From positions 9,328,448-9,392,447 of the forward strand of contig JAJEKV010000012.1 of the NCBI GenBank assembly GCA_021234155.1: a stretch of DNA of 64,000 bases, written 5' to 3'. The notes under the pieces were generated by a model. That model was not told where the DNA came from, searched no databases, and saw only the letters and a list, made by a program, of their open reading frames with translations. Below, piece after piece: positions 46,885-57,179 of the stretch (positions are counted from its first letter, which is position 1; each line of letters begins with the position of its first letter). Source of the DNA: Isoetes taiwanensis (Eukaryota; Streptophyta; Lycopodiopsida; Isoetales; Isoetaceae). Made by a program: the position numbers and the translations under genes.

Positions 46885-47045
46885 TCTTGTGCATGCCTCC
46901 GGGCTAATATGTTGTATATCCCTCCAGCCAGACAGTATGCTTGCTAGCCTCCAGGCTTTTTTGTTTAAAAGATTTCAAGCCTTCGGGCTCTTGTGAAATA
47001 TGAAAGGCCTTTGGGCAGAATGTGTAGCCCTATGGGCAAAAAATT
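46885..47045 (+). repeat. Five short GCC-loop-GGC hairpin repeats in a 3' UTR
   Basis: GCCTCCGGGC, GCCTCCAGGC, GCCTTCGGGC, GCCTTTGGGC and GCCCTATGGGC occur at about 30-bp steps after the acidic gene. Each can form a 4-5-bp stem with a tiny loop. No function is assigned. Confidence 0.6.
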
Positions 47046-47322
47046 TGAATATATGAAATGTTGTTTCAAAGTCATTGCGTATATCTAACCTGTCATACTT
47101 CTGTAATGATAATATTATTTTGCATCGTAACTGTTCTTGCAATTCACATAGTGAGAAGATAACCTGCTGTTTTCAAATGAAATGGTTTGCATTTCATCTT
47201 TACTGAATCTGTTACATCAGAACTTCACATCTGAACCTAAAATACAATCAACAATGCATAAACTTCACTACAAGCAACTAATTTGGTAAAATTCGTGACA
47301 ACACAGCTTCAATTAGCATTGG

Positions 47323-48422
47323 CTAGATTATTGCAGGGTCTGCTACTGGATCGATGCCAAGCACTTGATTGTATACGTACAACAAGTGCTTGCACGGTAT
47401 GAATCCTCTAATCCTTTCCATGTGGATGAAATCTGGACAACTGCATTCTGGCTCCTCCTTAATGGATACAATGTATGTGCTATCTTCACGTTTCACTACA
47501 AAGTCCACATGCTTATTTTTCAAGTAGGTCTTTTCTCGGACAGAATCCACCTTCATTCTCTTTGACTGCTCAAATCTCACCTTTGTCTCTCCATTCATTT
47601 CCTTCCTGTAATTAACAACCTTCCCCTTCCTTGTCATTTTCGTTCTACTTTTTACAGAGCTAGCAGACCCTGCCATGATGGATCTACATGGCTGCATACT
47701 AGATGCTGCGTTCGCTGCTGTCAAGCTAGATTGGGATCTACCACCCAATAAGAATCCCACTGCTCCAAGTTTCTCAATTTCTTCATTGGTTAAATCAGTA
47801 TCTTTATCAATGGGCCACAATGGTGGTCGTTGTGGGGGACACACCAATGACTTATCCGGAAACCATGTACACTCAACAGTACTGGGACAAAACCACACCA
47901 TTTGTGATACCTGTTGTCCCCGGAATTCCCTTAACCCATAGAAGCAAGGAGCAGCAGTTGGTTGTATACCCACGTTAATTAGATTGTTACATTTTTTTTT
48001 CCATTTTCTGACTTCCTCCCTTGGCACCGGACTTTACTGCCTGCTTCTGTTCTTCTAATGGCCCAAAGAGACCCGTGCACTGACTTCTCTTCCAAAGAAT
48101 CATTGAAAAGAGTCCTCACTATAGGATCATCCTTACGTACTCTGCTAACATTAGTTGCATGTTTGTCTGGACGATGAGTCCCTGATTCTGCTGTGAGATC
48201 AACAGTGTCTATGGAACGTTGCTTCTTGTATACAGTCTTCAAGTTACCTCCTGCACCACTGTCATGCTCTTCAAAGCCTGCCATTTCAGCTTCCAAGTTT
48301 ATAACATTGCTTACCTCCTTAGCCTTAGCACCACTGCTTTGACGATTTTGCAGTCTATTAAATAGACCTGACACACCTGGACCAGTCCCTAAGTAGTTGC
48401 AATCTAGAAATGATTCGCCCAA
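47323..48422 (-). CDS. SWIM zinc-finger protein (one frameshift)
   Basis: Two minus-strand frames (48422-47979 and 48027-47323) overlap at a run of nine A's (minus strand), where a one-base shift joins EAGSK to VPREEVRKW; this may be a sequence error. The C-terminus carries CSCPDFIHMERIRGFIPCKHLLYVY, a SWIM finger (CxCx15CxH), ending ADPAII. Before it come basic sequence (KMTRKGKVVNYRKEMNGETKVRFEQSKRMK) and a conserved-looking segment with Trp, Cys and Pro (QMVWFCPSTVECTWFPDK). SWIM fingers occur in MULE/FAR1-type transposases and in DNA-binding proteins, but no transposase core is seen here. It is the neighbour of the acidic and DUF7869 genes and of the palindrome clusters. Confidence 0.65.
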
Positions 48423-48476
48423 TTTAGCTGGCAGAACTCCGAATAGAAATATAGGTATTCATGTAGTCAGAGTCAG

Positions 48477-48814
48477 ATTGGGCGTCTGCCCAATTTTACC
48501 TTCTGGGCATGCCTTGGTCGCTTAAAAAATGGACGGGCGCTACAATTGGCCCTTTGTGTAAAACAACATTCAAGTGAGAAAGACTAGAAGAACGACTTGG
48601 GCGCCCGCCCAATTTGCCCACGTTGGGGGGTTGTTTCAACGTCAGTAAAGTGCGTTGTTTCAACTTCAGAGACAGATTGGGCGCCCGCCCAATTTCACCT
48701 TCTGGGCTTGTCTTCATCGGAAACAAACTGGGCGCCCGCCCAATTTGTCCCTTCGTGTAGATGAACGTGAACGGGGGGGACACTAAAAGAACATCTTGGG
48801 TGCCCCCCCAATTT
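48477..48814. repeat. GGGCG palindrome cluster 1 within a 200-bp tandem duplication
   Basis: Palindromes with arms AAATTGGGCG/CGCCCAATTT or variants start at 48477, 48595, 48676, 48727 and 48795. Flanks repeat with a 199-200-bp period: CAGATTGGGCG...TTCTGGGC at 48477 and 48676, and AGAACNNCTTGGG at 48595 and 48795. The cluster lies just upstream of the SWIM gene's 5' end. Confidence 0.85.
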
Positions 48815-49600
48815 TTGAAAGGGGGGAGGGCTGGACTGCACACCACAGTGGAATTATCATTGAGGAACTTGGAAAAAAACAAACGAACACTGGAAGGGCC
48901 TGACTGCACACCAGGGTGGACTTATCATGGATTAGAACATTAGAAACAAACAAGCATTAGAAAATAGCATGCACACATTCCCTACACACCAATTTCAGGA
49001 CAAGCAAGCACAGCATCGAAACTTAGAGTATATGTAAATCTGACAGTAGCTGTCAAAATCCAAACTCCAGAACTGTGACTGAACTACCAAGCCCTGTGAC
49101 CCTAATCGAGTTCTTCTGGGTTACCAGGCAAATTTTTTACCAATGCATGTGAAGAGGCGTGATTCAGGAGTCGTGGATGAAGAGGCGCCAGCAAAAAGGC
49201 GTGAATGAAGAGGTGTGTATTTGAATTAGGACACACACATCCTTTCAGATTAGTTTCATGGCAATTACACATCGAGCTATGGCGAGTACAAACCGTGGAA
49301 GAGCACAAACCTTTGGAGATCTAGTCGCCATGATTATTAAGCGCTGAAGATGGTTGTGTCTTGAAGATAAGAGACTAGCCAAGTAGAGTAGTGTCAGAAG
49401 ATCGAAAGGTTTGATGCGCATTTACATTTAAACCAAAATTCCCCCCAAACTTTGAATGTAATTTCCCCCCTAATTTCAAAGTTAAATGTCCCCCCGAATT
49501 TCAAAGTAAAATATCCCTCCCCCCAACTTTTAAACATATATTCCCGCCTAAAATGCCTGCGACACGTGCATGATTAAAATTAAAATTGGGCGGGCTTTAA
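48815..49600. other. Intergenic with a C-run minisatellite at 49432-49545
   Basis: No gene is seen. Four copies of an about 35-bp unit (TTTCAAAGTTAAATG followed by C5-C6) occupy 49432-49545. Near 48830-48930 a TGACTGCACACCA-type segment occurs twice about 70 bp apart. Confidence 0.5.
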
Positions 49601-49848
49601 ATGACATATTTGAAATTCAAATTCTCCGTGCATTTAATAACAAGGTCCACAATTAATTCCTCACGCTCGAACATGGCAACGGTCCATTTTTATTTGGAAA
49701 GGTCAATTTCTTTTAGGCACGACACTTGTCATGTCGCCTTCCTGTTGGCGCCTTCCTCTGTTGATTGTCCTATCGCCTTCGAATCCCTGTACACCGGGAG
49801 AAGCATACCAGTTGATGGCATCTCGCCTCACGACAGGAGGCAAAGGTA

Positions 49849-50664
49849 AGCTGAACTACTTTCTTAATATTAATTAACTTGGCAGTATCTCTCAGCGCCT
49901 GCCTGATTGAGACTGCCATATCATGAACCTGGCCCTTAAGGTATCCCACCTTTGCATTGTAGAAATTGGGCTGTGACTAGCAAAGACGCCTCACTGGTCC
50001 CCACCAATGCATACCTCTGTCCAGAAATTTGGCGGGCGCCCAATTGTTTCCTACAGGGCGCCTGATTCTGCACAAGAGTGCCCTTTTTCTCCAGAAGGCT
50101 ACCCCTTGAATAAATTGGGCGCCCGCCCAATTTATTCGAAGGGTAGCCTAACTACGTTCAATTTGCCTTTGAGATTGATTAAATTGGGCGCCCGCCCAAT
50201 TTGCTGTGACTGAGACCTTGATTGCTCTCTTCTCACATCAATGCTTGGACAAATTGGCCATGGGTCCTACTACAGAAGTCAGCCCCTTGACGTTCATCCT
50301 CTGTCATGCCCCTCGCAGCAAATTGGGCGGATGCCCAATTTATTCATAGGGGAGCCCGACTTCCTTCGATTGAAGGCATGCGCTGGAGCAAATTGGGCGC
50401 CCGCCCAATTTGGTGTGAAAAGGGATCCTGATCATGTTCATCTCAGGGCATGCCCCTCACTCCTAATTGGGCCGGCGCCCAATTTGGCCTCTATCATCCA
50501 TCCATTTCTTCAGCCCCAATTCTCCTTCCAGAATAGAGTTTTAATAGTTTCACCATGGCCCAGTGAGGAAATTGGGCGGACACCCAATTTGAGCTCGTAA
50601 GAGTCTAGAATGCACTGGGAAATTTTGCTGGGGCCATGTTCTAACACTTCTTTCCGTTGTGTAG
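49849..50664 (+). other. Likely 5' UTR intron of the H3-tail gene, with palindrome cluster 2
   Basis: A donor (GGCAAAG/GTAAGC at 49849) and an acceptor (TTCCGTTGTGTAG ending 50664) bracket a segment with seven GGGCG palindromes starting at 50025, 50112, 50181, 50320, 50390, 50465 and 50569. The copy at 50112 is extended: flanking GGCTACCC and GGGTAGCC lengthen its arms to about 25 bases (50096-50148). The exon limits are inference. Confidence 0.5.
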
Positions 50665-50669
50665 GAATT

Positions 50670-51023
50670 ATGGCGCGAACAAAGCAGACTGCTAGAGTTT
50701 GTGGGCCCGCACCGAGATTTGCAGAAGCTGTAGCCGAAGCACGGACGGAAGAAGACAAAGAACTATTTGCTGACATCACTGTAGTGCCCCGTGAAGTTTT
50801 GACAGTTGCTGAGGAATGGACCTGGTGCATGGAGATAGGGAATATTCACCCTGGGTCGCAGACGAACCACCTCAAGGACCTTTTGCTTTATTTTGGCGAG
50901 AAAGGGACACGGAAAATGCACTCAGCGGGTATCCTCATCGATATAGAGGTCTCACCTGATAACAATGACGATTTCTGTGACACACCTAGGGGGTTGACGG
51001 ACAAGTTAATGTTTGAGTCTTAA
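50670..51023 (+). CDS. Protein beginning with the histone H3 tail (MARTKQTAR), no histone fold
   Basis: The ATG at 50670, six bases after a splice-acceptor-like GTGTAG, gives MARTKQTARVCGPAPRF. The first nine residues are identical to histone H3 (R2, K4, T6, R8 kept) and then diverge at position 9 (Lys to Val). The remaining about 100 residues (EEDKELFADITVVP ... WTWCMEIGNIHPGSQ ... SAGILIDIEVSPDNNDDF) are not histone-like and match no family I know. The codons for the shared peptide differ from those at 1894 (GCG CGA ACA AAG against GCT CGC ACC AAA), so it is not a recent copy of that ORF. It lies on the same strand as, and about 1.5 kb upstream of, the ParB/methyltransferase-like exons and may be their 5' exon. 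Confidence 0.7.
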   Translation: MARTKQTARVCGPAPRFAEAVAEARTEEDKELFADITVVPREVLTVAEEWTWCMEIGNIHPGSQTNHLKDLLLYFGEKGTRKMHSAGILIDIEVSPDNNDDFCDTPRGLTDKLMFES

Positions 51024-52564
51024 CCTTAGGTTAGAAATAATAAATTATAGGAAAGAATAGCAATGGTTGGGAAGTAAGGTAAATACGGTATTCATACTAT
51101 GGTATATTAGATATCTGATGGAATACTAGATTTGGGTTAGAATAGCGAAGCTAGGAATAGGAAGATTTTTACTATTAATAAGAAAAAGGGAGGTGATTGT
51201 CCTTAACTTTAGGTTATAACATATTAAAAGGAAAAAAACGGCCTTTTGTATCAAAATTCTAGAAGCTTTGCCAGCGTCTTCAAGACTAGTTACAGAAGAA
51301 GAACAATCAGAACAGGTGGGTAACTGGAGCCGAATACTATGCAATTGGTGAAGGCTTGAGGCCACAAACGCTATATTGCTGTGTTTTTGTTGCTAAATCC
51401 ATAGATAATACCTTGTATTCTATGCCTGCCATGGTTGACGTCTTTGCTGCCAGCGGTCTCTACAAGCTCGAACTCTTGTTATAAGCCTTTGAAGTCGTTG
51501 CTTATCCATTCTTCGCTTGTTCTAGTTTGTTTCCTTTTTCTTCCAGGAATCTCATGTAGTTGCTGTGGCAGTCGCAAACCCTTGCTTCCAGACCGAAGGG
51601 GTCCTGAATCTAGCTCCTAAACGCCATGCAAAGCTTCATACCTTTAAACCGATTCGAGTTTTGACCATTCCGGCCTGTTCCGCTTATCCCCTGCTAGTTC
51701 CGAACATATTTGTTGAATCCGCCATGTTTTGCGCAGCTAAAAGCTTCTGTTATACCCTTTTTTAAAACATTTGCATCATTCTTACTTCATATTTCGCCAT
51801 TTGTTTTAGAATCCATTGGTAGACTAGTTGGTTAAGGTTATAGCCCGTTGCCCCTGAGATCTAGGTTCAAATTCGGTTGAAACCCAACTTTTGACTAGCC
51901 TTTTCTTTTTAAACTTTATTATGTTATATTGCCCCAAACATATATACCGAGTATTCTACATAGGATTCTTGCTTGTAATTAATGATTGTCGAATCGTTTT
52001 CTTTATAATGTTTTATGATCTAATATGATTCCAGTGGAATGTTAATAAGATATGGTTTAACTGTTTGAATGAACCCGCCCCTTCGTCGATGCCGGAGGGC
52101 TGGAGAGGTTGAGCATCGTGCATACCAGGTGATTGGTATGTGAACGTGCATCTGTGTCGCGAACGGTGTACGTGAGAGCCGAGGCGAGGGATTGATCATC
52201 CCTGGATAACATTAATAATTGTTGAAGTTGTGTTGTAATGTTGTGTTTCTTTCCAGATTGTCTAGACCAGGTAACGGTTGCCCACTTAGTCCTTTTCTTG
52301 GACTAACCCCCCACCATTTCTTTCTCATTTCTTACAGATTAATCTGGTAGCTACGAGACCGTCGGGCGAGGGGAGTATGCGTGATAGTAGAGATGCCGTC
52401 TTGCATATAATCCTATGTAGTTTCAATTGTAACTTTGAGTTTATGAATATAGATGGATAGATGGATAGATAGTAGTTAAAGAAAGATATTTATTATTCGA
52501 GTTCCATTACTCTCTTTTGTTTGATCTCAAGTGCTTAACGCTCTCGGAGCGTTTCAATTTCCAG
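51024..52564 (+). other. Probable intron/spacer with a SINE
   Basis: No long coding frame. A splice-like pair (CCAG/GTAACG at about 52270 and CTTACAG at about 52338) suggests small exons that I cannot assign. It contains the tRNA-derived SINE at 51810-51940 and a GATAGATGGATAGATA microsatellite near 52450. Confidence 0.35.
51810..51940 (+). repeat. tRNA-derived SINE
   Basis: GGTAGACTAGTTGGTTAAGG (51818-51837) is an A-box region and GGTTCAAATTC (51863-51873) a B box, at tRNA-like spacing and followed by a T-rich tail. Confidence 0.6.
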
Positions 52565-53827
52565 ATCGATGTCGAAGACACCATAGATCGGGCTTTCGTC
52601 CGTTATAAGCTTCCCCTTTCTAGCTACAAGCCCACAATGTTACATGCAAATATAACTGAAAGCCCACAATCTTGCGCTCATAGAGGATGGGTGCTAGACT
52701 CATATGAGAGTTTAGAGCGCTCGGGCATCAAATCAAGAACTGATATCTTGGATGGCTTCTACGCTGTCCGTCAGTGGATATTTGAACACAAACAGAATAC
52801 GTCTAAAGCATTGTATACGGAGTATCAAGGCAAAAACCAACCCAAAGTTTACGATACTAAGTGGCTAAGGTCTAGATACTGGGTTCCAAAGAAAAGTGAG
52901 ACAGCACAAGCGCCCGTGGAGACGCCGACAATTGCAAAGAAGGCGAGGACACCTGCCACGACTAATCCCAGTAAAGCTACCCCTAAACTTTTATTGGGTG
53001 GAATGTCGAGGACACGAAGGTCACCCGAGGTCAGTGCAAAAGAGGAACAGTCATCTGAAGAGGAAGCCGGTAAGCGCAGAGGACAACTTGTAGCTGGTCC
53101 ATCCTCCAAGAGACACAAGCAGGACATCTCACCTGAGAGCCCACATGGTTCAGAGAGGAAGTCTTTGTCTGCTTCTTCAACTGAAGAACGGGAGACTAGC
53201 TGGCAGATCGTAAAAGTCACTCCATCTGCTGGCGACGTCACACAAGAGAGCAGACATGAGTTGTCCCAGAGTGCCATTGTCAATATCAAGCACAGGGAGA
53301 GAATTCACCCTCTGGGGGTGGGCTTTGAGATTGAAATCGATGTGTTCAAGATGCACAAAGCCCCGGCAAATATGACATGCAGGGTCGTCAGTCCAGAGCA
53401 CTTGGATACTCTGTATGAATCATTTATCAGCCATCAGATGCACCCTCTCTGTGCTGACGTCGTACCATTCGATCCACAGACGGGATGAGAGAAGAAGGCC
53501 ACGGACCTGGAAAATGCAGAATTTTGGATTGTCAATGGCAACCATACGACGATGGTTGCTCAATTGCTTGTCACACAAGCTTTGGCATGGCCTCCTGAAA
53601 GAAAGCACTTGGCAGAACTGATATTCTTTTTTTTTATGCCAAAAGGAGATGCCGAGTGCTGGCAGGAAATCTCACAGCAATTGAGTACGTTCGTGTCAGC
53701 CAGGAGAACAATGATATAATGAAGAAGACTATACACGAAGAAGTATTCTTCGAAGAAATTCAGCAGCTTCGAAACCAGTGGGCATTCTACAGGAAGCCTC
53801 AGAAGGGGAAACGCAGCCAGTCCCTGG
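52565..53827 (+). CDS. ParB-like domain protein exon (one TGA, one frameshift)
   Basis: After the acceptor TTTCCAG (52564) the frame runs IDVEDTIDRAFVRYKLP, a helical segment with RQWIFEHKQN, a basic/acidic linker (about residues 115-240) and then a conserved-looking domain: IHPLGVGFEIEIDVFKMHKAP, VVSPEHLDTLYESFISHQMHPLCADVVPFDPQTG. A TGA (53486-53488) is followed in the same frame by ENAEFWIVNGNHTTMVAQLL. The pattern of a helix after SPEHLDTLYESF, then h-x-x-VNGNHTTMVAQ, resembles the ParB/sulfiredoxin-fold core, where (D/N)G(H/N)HR-type motifs lie. A shift near 53700 leads to SQENNDIMKKTIHEEVFFEEIQQLR and a donor at 53828. The assignment is by eye; the reading could be decayed or contain sequence errors. 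Confidence 0.45.
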
Positions 53828-54043
53828 GTAGTTCAAATTGGGCGGACTTGCTACTCATGGAGGCAAATTGGGCGACCGCCGATTTTGTAGCTCGTGAAGG
53901 GAAATTGGGCGGGCGCCCAATTTACCTGGACGAGTGCCAAATTGGGCGGGCGCCCAATTTGCCTTAAAGAGTTACAAAATTGGGCGCACGCCGAATTTGG
54001 CAAATCTGTATGGGCCTTATCTAATGCGTTCTGTGTCCTGTAG
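53828..54043 (+). repeat. Intron holding GGGCG palindrome cluster 3
   Basis: Donor G/GTAGTT at 53828 and acceptor TGTCCTGTAG ending 54043. Four palindromes start at 53865, 53902, 53939 and 53977, with a half-site at 53835. They are confined to the non-coding stretch between two open exons. Confidence 0.7.
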
Positions 54044-55952
54044 GATTGGGTGGCTGTGGCGCTGCAAACATTGAAAAAGGCAACTATGCATGACTATGAC
54101 TACTTTGTTTATCTGGATGACGAAAAGTGGTCCATGTGCACTGAAGTCGCGCAGTTATTTTACGAAGATCGTTTGAAGGATGAGAAGGGAGAAAAAATTG
54201 AAGTGAAAGATAGGCTGAGACTTTTCACCAACAATTCCTGTCGCCCATTGAAGTCCATGCATCCTCTAGATCTGCAAAGGCTGATGAAGGAGATCAAGGA
54301 TGGCACCACATTCCTGAAAGGAAGCAAAGATTATACTGGCAGATGTACCATGAAAGTCAGGGCCCTTGAGCTGAAGAAGATTGGAACAATGGAGCGGGCG
54401 CTTGTCAGATACCTGAAGGAAGTGAAAAAACTCCCATTTCAAGATATGGCTGCCTTGAGGCAAGCTCATCCCATATTCACGGAGAATTTAATGCTTATGT
54501 TCGCCAGCAGTATCAGTGGATGGGCAGAAGGACGCAAAGAGATGGAGAAGGAAAGCTTTCCGGAGTCCCTCTACGGCAAAGTAGACGAATATCTTCTTGA
54601 GCCAGTTGAGGAGGGGGGCAAACCGTTCAAGTGTTTCCACGTGAGTCCATTAGGTTTGTGCGTAGACGTGGTGAACACTTCTGCCCGCTTCGTTGGTTGC
54701 GACTTCAGATATACAAAGAAATGGGCAATGGAAGATTATCAAGAATTCCTTGACCAGCTTAGCACGATGACGGATCAGCAGCTTTATTGGATAGCTATAT
54801 TTATAACGCCGGACCGCCTCAATGAGTGCCTATCCGTCATGAAGACAATAGACGGTGGCACCGTGTTTGGGTTGGTTCCTACCAGGACCCCCCGGCCAAA
54901 AGTGCTTCTACCTCTAGAGTGCGAGAGTTGCAAAGTCTTGTCTAATGTATGTTGCCAGAGACACCGCGGCTCCGCCATCTCTAGATGAATTAAATATTTG
55001 CTTTGGCAATTCTGACCATCCTAAGCAATATGCTAAATTTCCCAAGCATTTGCGAGAAAAACAGGACATCGAAAGAATTTGCCTGATCATGAGTGTGCAA
55101 CAGGTATACATATTCAAATTGGGCGCCCGCCAGATTTCGTTGTATACTTTGAATGTTTCTAACATTTGTTTTGCCTGCAGCTTATTGGTTATATCGTCCC
55201 TGGTGCGATAAGGGTGCAGCAGGTGGGGGAGGAGTTCTCGTCTAGAATCAGTTAGGTTGTAGGACGTGCACCTATCTAATACAGAAGTTGATGATGGAAG
55301 GTTGCACTGTTCTCGACTTCTTTTCTAGTGGTGCTTTTAGCCGGGCTGCATTGTGCGAGGGCTATAAAGCGTTGTCTTTTGAGACAGACGAGAAGCTGCA
55401 AATTAAGCTTGTACAGATATTCGAGCAACTCGATGTCATGTTAGACGAGAAAAAATCAAGAGCTCGAGCATTACAAAAGATCAACGAAGGAAAGAAGAAG
55501 GTCTCTACTTCCAAAAATGTTCCTCAGCCTCAGCTTTCTGTTCCTGAGACACCTTGTCCGTTCTCCTCTACAACCATAAACGAAGTGCAATCCATTCTGA
55601 GAATGGCCAAGAGCTCGATTCAGGAAGAGCTCAAAAAAGCAGCAGCCCTTGGCTCTCAGGATCTGCAAGTTTTTAGGAGAAGAAAAGATACCATCAACGC
55701 ACTGGCAGGGACCGCGCTGGTGAATACTCAGGACATGATTAAGGGGACCTTAAGGTTCGAAAAACAGGTTGTTAGGGATCTTGAGTCTGTGGTCGTCATG
55801 GAAACTCAGGAAGGGGAGGAAGAGGTCTCCAACACGTTAGACAATCAGGATGGAACACATTAGACAATCAGGCTGCAGATGAGGAGAATGAGGAACTGGG
55901 GTCTGAAGATTTCGTGGAGAAGATGGAAAAAATCAAGGAGACAGCACAATAA
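54044..55952 (+). CDS. Methyltransferase-like C-terminal part of the ParB-like gene (frameshifts)
   Basis: The exon from 54044 reads DWVAVALQTLKKATMHDYDYFVYLDDEKW through a helical region to FKCFHVSPLGLCVDVVNTS...CDFRYTKKWAMEDYQEFLDQL...LYWIAIFITPDRLNECLSVMKTI (segments only). After a shift near 54945 and a 77-bp intron (55104-55180, with one palindrome at 55116) comes EGCTVLDFFSSGAFSRAALCEGYKALSFETDEKL. VLDFFSSG followed by FETDE is the SAM-binding motif I pattern of DNA methyltransferases. Motif I after the putative catalytic region is the beta-class (N4C/N6A) order. No (D/N/S)PP(Y/F) tetrad is visible where expected, so activity is doubtful. A coiled, charged tail (LDVMLDEKKSRARALQKINEGKKK ... 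FVEKMEKIKETAQ) ends at 55952. A stop and shifts at 55250-55290 remain unexplained. Confidence 0.4.
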
Positions 55953-56131
55953 CCTCCGCCCCAGTATGAAGAACCCAGAGAGGAGCATTCAGAAGAGGTG
56001 CCTCCAGACGCATGAGAAACATGTGATTACAACCATGAACAGATTTGAAAACATTGTAATTATTTTTTTCTAACGAATGATAATTTTTCCTTCAGTTCCT
56101 TGTCTTAAAGTTCACTAGTTTCCTTTGCTAG

Positions 56132-56564
56132 CCAAATTGCCCAATTTGGTTACCATAGAACCTAGAACCTATAATTAAATTTATTTGCAGACCTCCTGGG
56201 GCAAAACGGGCGCCCGCCCTATTTGGTTGCTGTGAGTGCCATCAATTCAACATATATCCTACCTTCTAATACGGAGGAAATCAGGCGGACGCCCAATTTA
56301 CTTGCTGTGAACTTGAGACCTTCATTGTCCTCCTGCGGAAATTGGGCGGGCGCCCAATTTAGTTGCTATCAGTGCCAGCAGCTGAACGTGAGATGAATTG
56401 GAAGACTTGTGATATATGTTTGGCCTTGGTTCTGCTTGGGAGATTGGGCGGCCGCCCATTTTGAAGCGGAGCCATTCACTTCGGATTTTTGAAGACAAGT
56501 TGGAATAAAGCGTATATTCGACAGAACTATGCATTCCAACGCAAACTGGGCGGGCGCCCAATTT
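56132..56564. repeat. GGGCG palindrome cluster 4
   Basis: Copies start at 56203, 56277, 56339, 56441 and 56543, with a shortened palindrome CCAAATTGCCCAATTTGG at 56132. They lie in the spacer between the methyltransferase-like gene and the small Cys-motif genes. Confidence 0.85.
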
Positions 56565-56719
56565 CAGCGCCAGAATGGATATCAATATTGTTTCACAGGA
56601 GTCATATACAAGACAAGTTGGATTTATAGTTTATATCAGAGAACTGTGTATTACAAAAGCATGTGTGATTGCGTTGGATACTAACACAATCTGATTACAA
56701 CAACATGACAAGTATTGAT

Positions 56720-56968
56720 TTAGGGGGACTCTTCTGAATCATCGTCACCAGCCACCCCAGTGATCTTTTCTATCATGAACATTTGATGCTCTCTATTCCA
56801 TATCAGATGGATGATAACATCGACGGGATCAGGATAATGGCGAGGATTGAGAGCGACAGTGGTCATCCAGTCTTCCATGGGTATATCTCGCTCGCGGCAC
56901 TGCTTGAAGTTTTCGTGATTCATCCTGCAGGTAATGGAATCACATTCAGGACCAGAATGAGCCCACAT
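56720..56968 (-). CDS. Small Cys-motif protein (family member 2)
   Basis: The ATG at 56968 gives MWAHSGPECDSITCRMN...QCRERDIPMEDWMTTVALNP...VDVIIHLIWNREHQMFMIEKIT and an acidic end DDDSEESP, 82 residues. It is clearly related to the 15.6-kb gene (shared TCxMN, C-x-x-R-x-IPM-x-x-W, A-x-x-P, HL-x-W-x-x-E, I-T). A TATA box (GGGTATAAATATATA, minus strand, about 57010-57022) lies about 50 bp upstream. The family function is unknown; the conserved Cys, Trp and His may form a small fold or bind metal. Confidence 0.6.
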   Translation of the reverse strand: MWAHSGPECDSITCRMNHENFKQCRERDIPMEDWMTTVALNPRHYPDPVDVIIHLIWNREHQMFMIEKITGVAGDDDSEESP

Positions 56969-57179
56969 GGCTAGACGGAGGCCAAAATTGATGGATTCTG
57001 CAGTTTGATATATATTTATACCCACCAAAATTATTGATGGTATTGTACACAAAAATTATTGGATATATATACTACGTATGAGGCTCGTATATACACCCAA
57101 TAATGTTGCTACAGTGGTCATCAATAATTCCATGGCTATAAGTATAGCCGCATTCGAGTGCATAGCACCTTCCTTTGCT

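Noticed and set aside
48496-48909. Minus-strand 137-codon frame with IGRAPNL-type repeats
   Set aside because: The repeats are just the translated GGGCG palindromes; no gene features.
55288-55863. C5-cytosine DNA methyltransferase
   Set aside because: No PCQ or ENV motifs; only a motif-I-like segment, in an order that better fits beta-class N4C/N6A enzymes.
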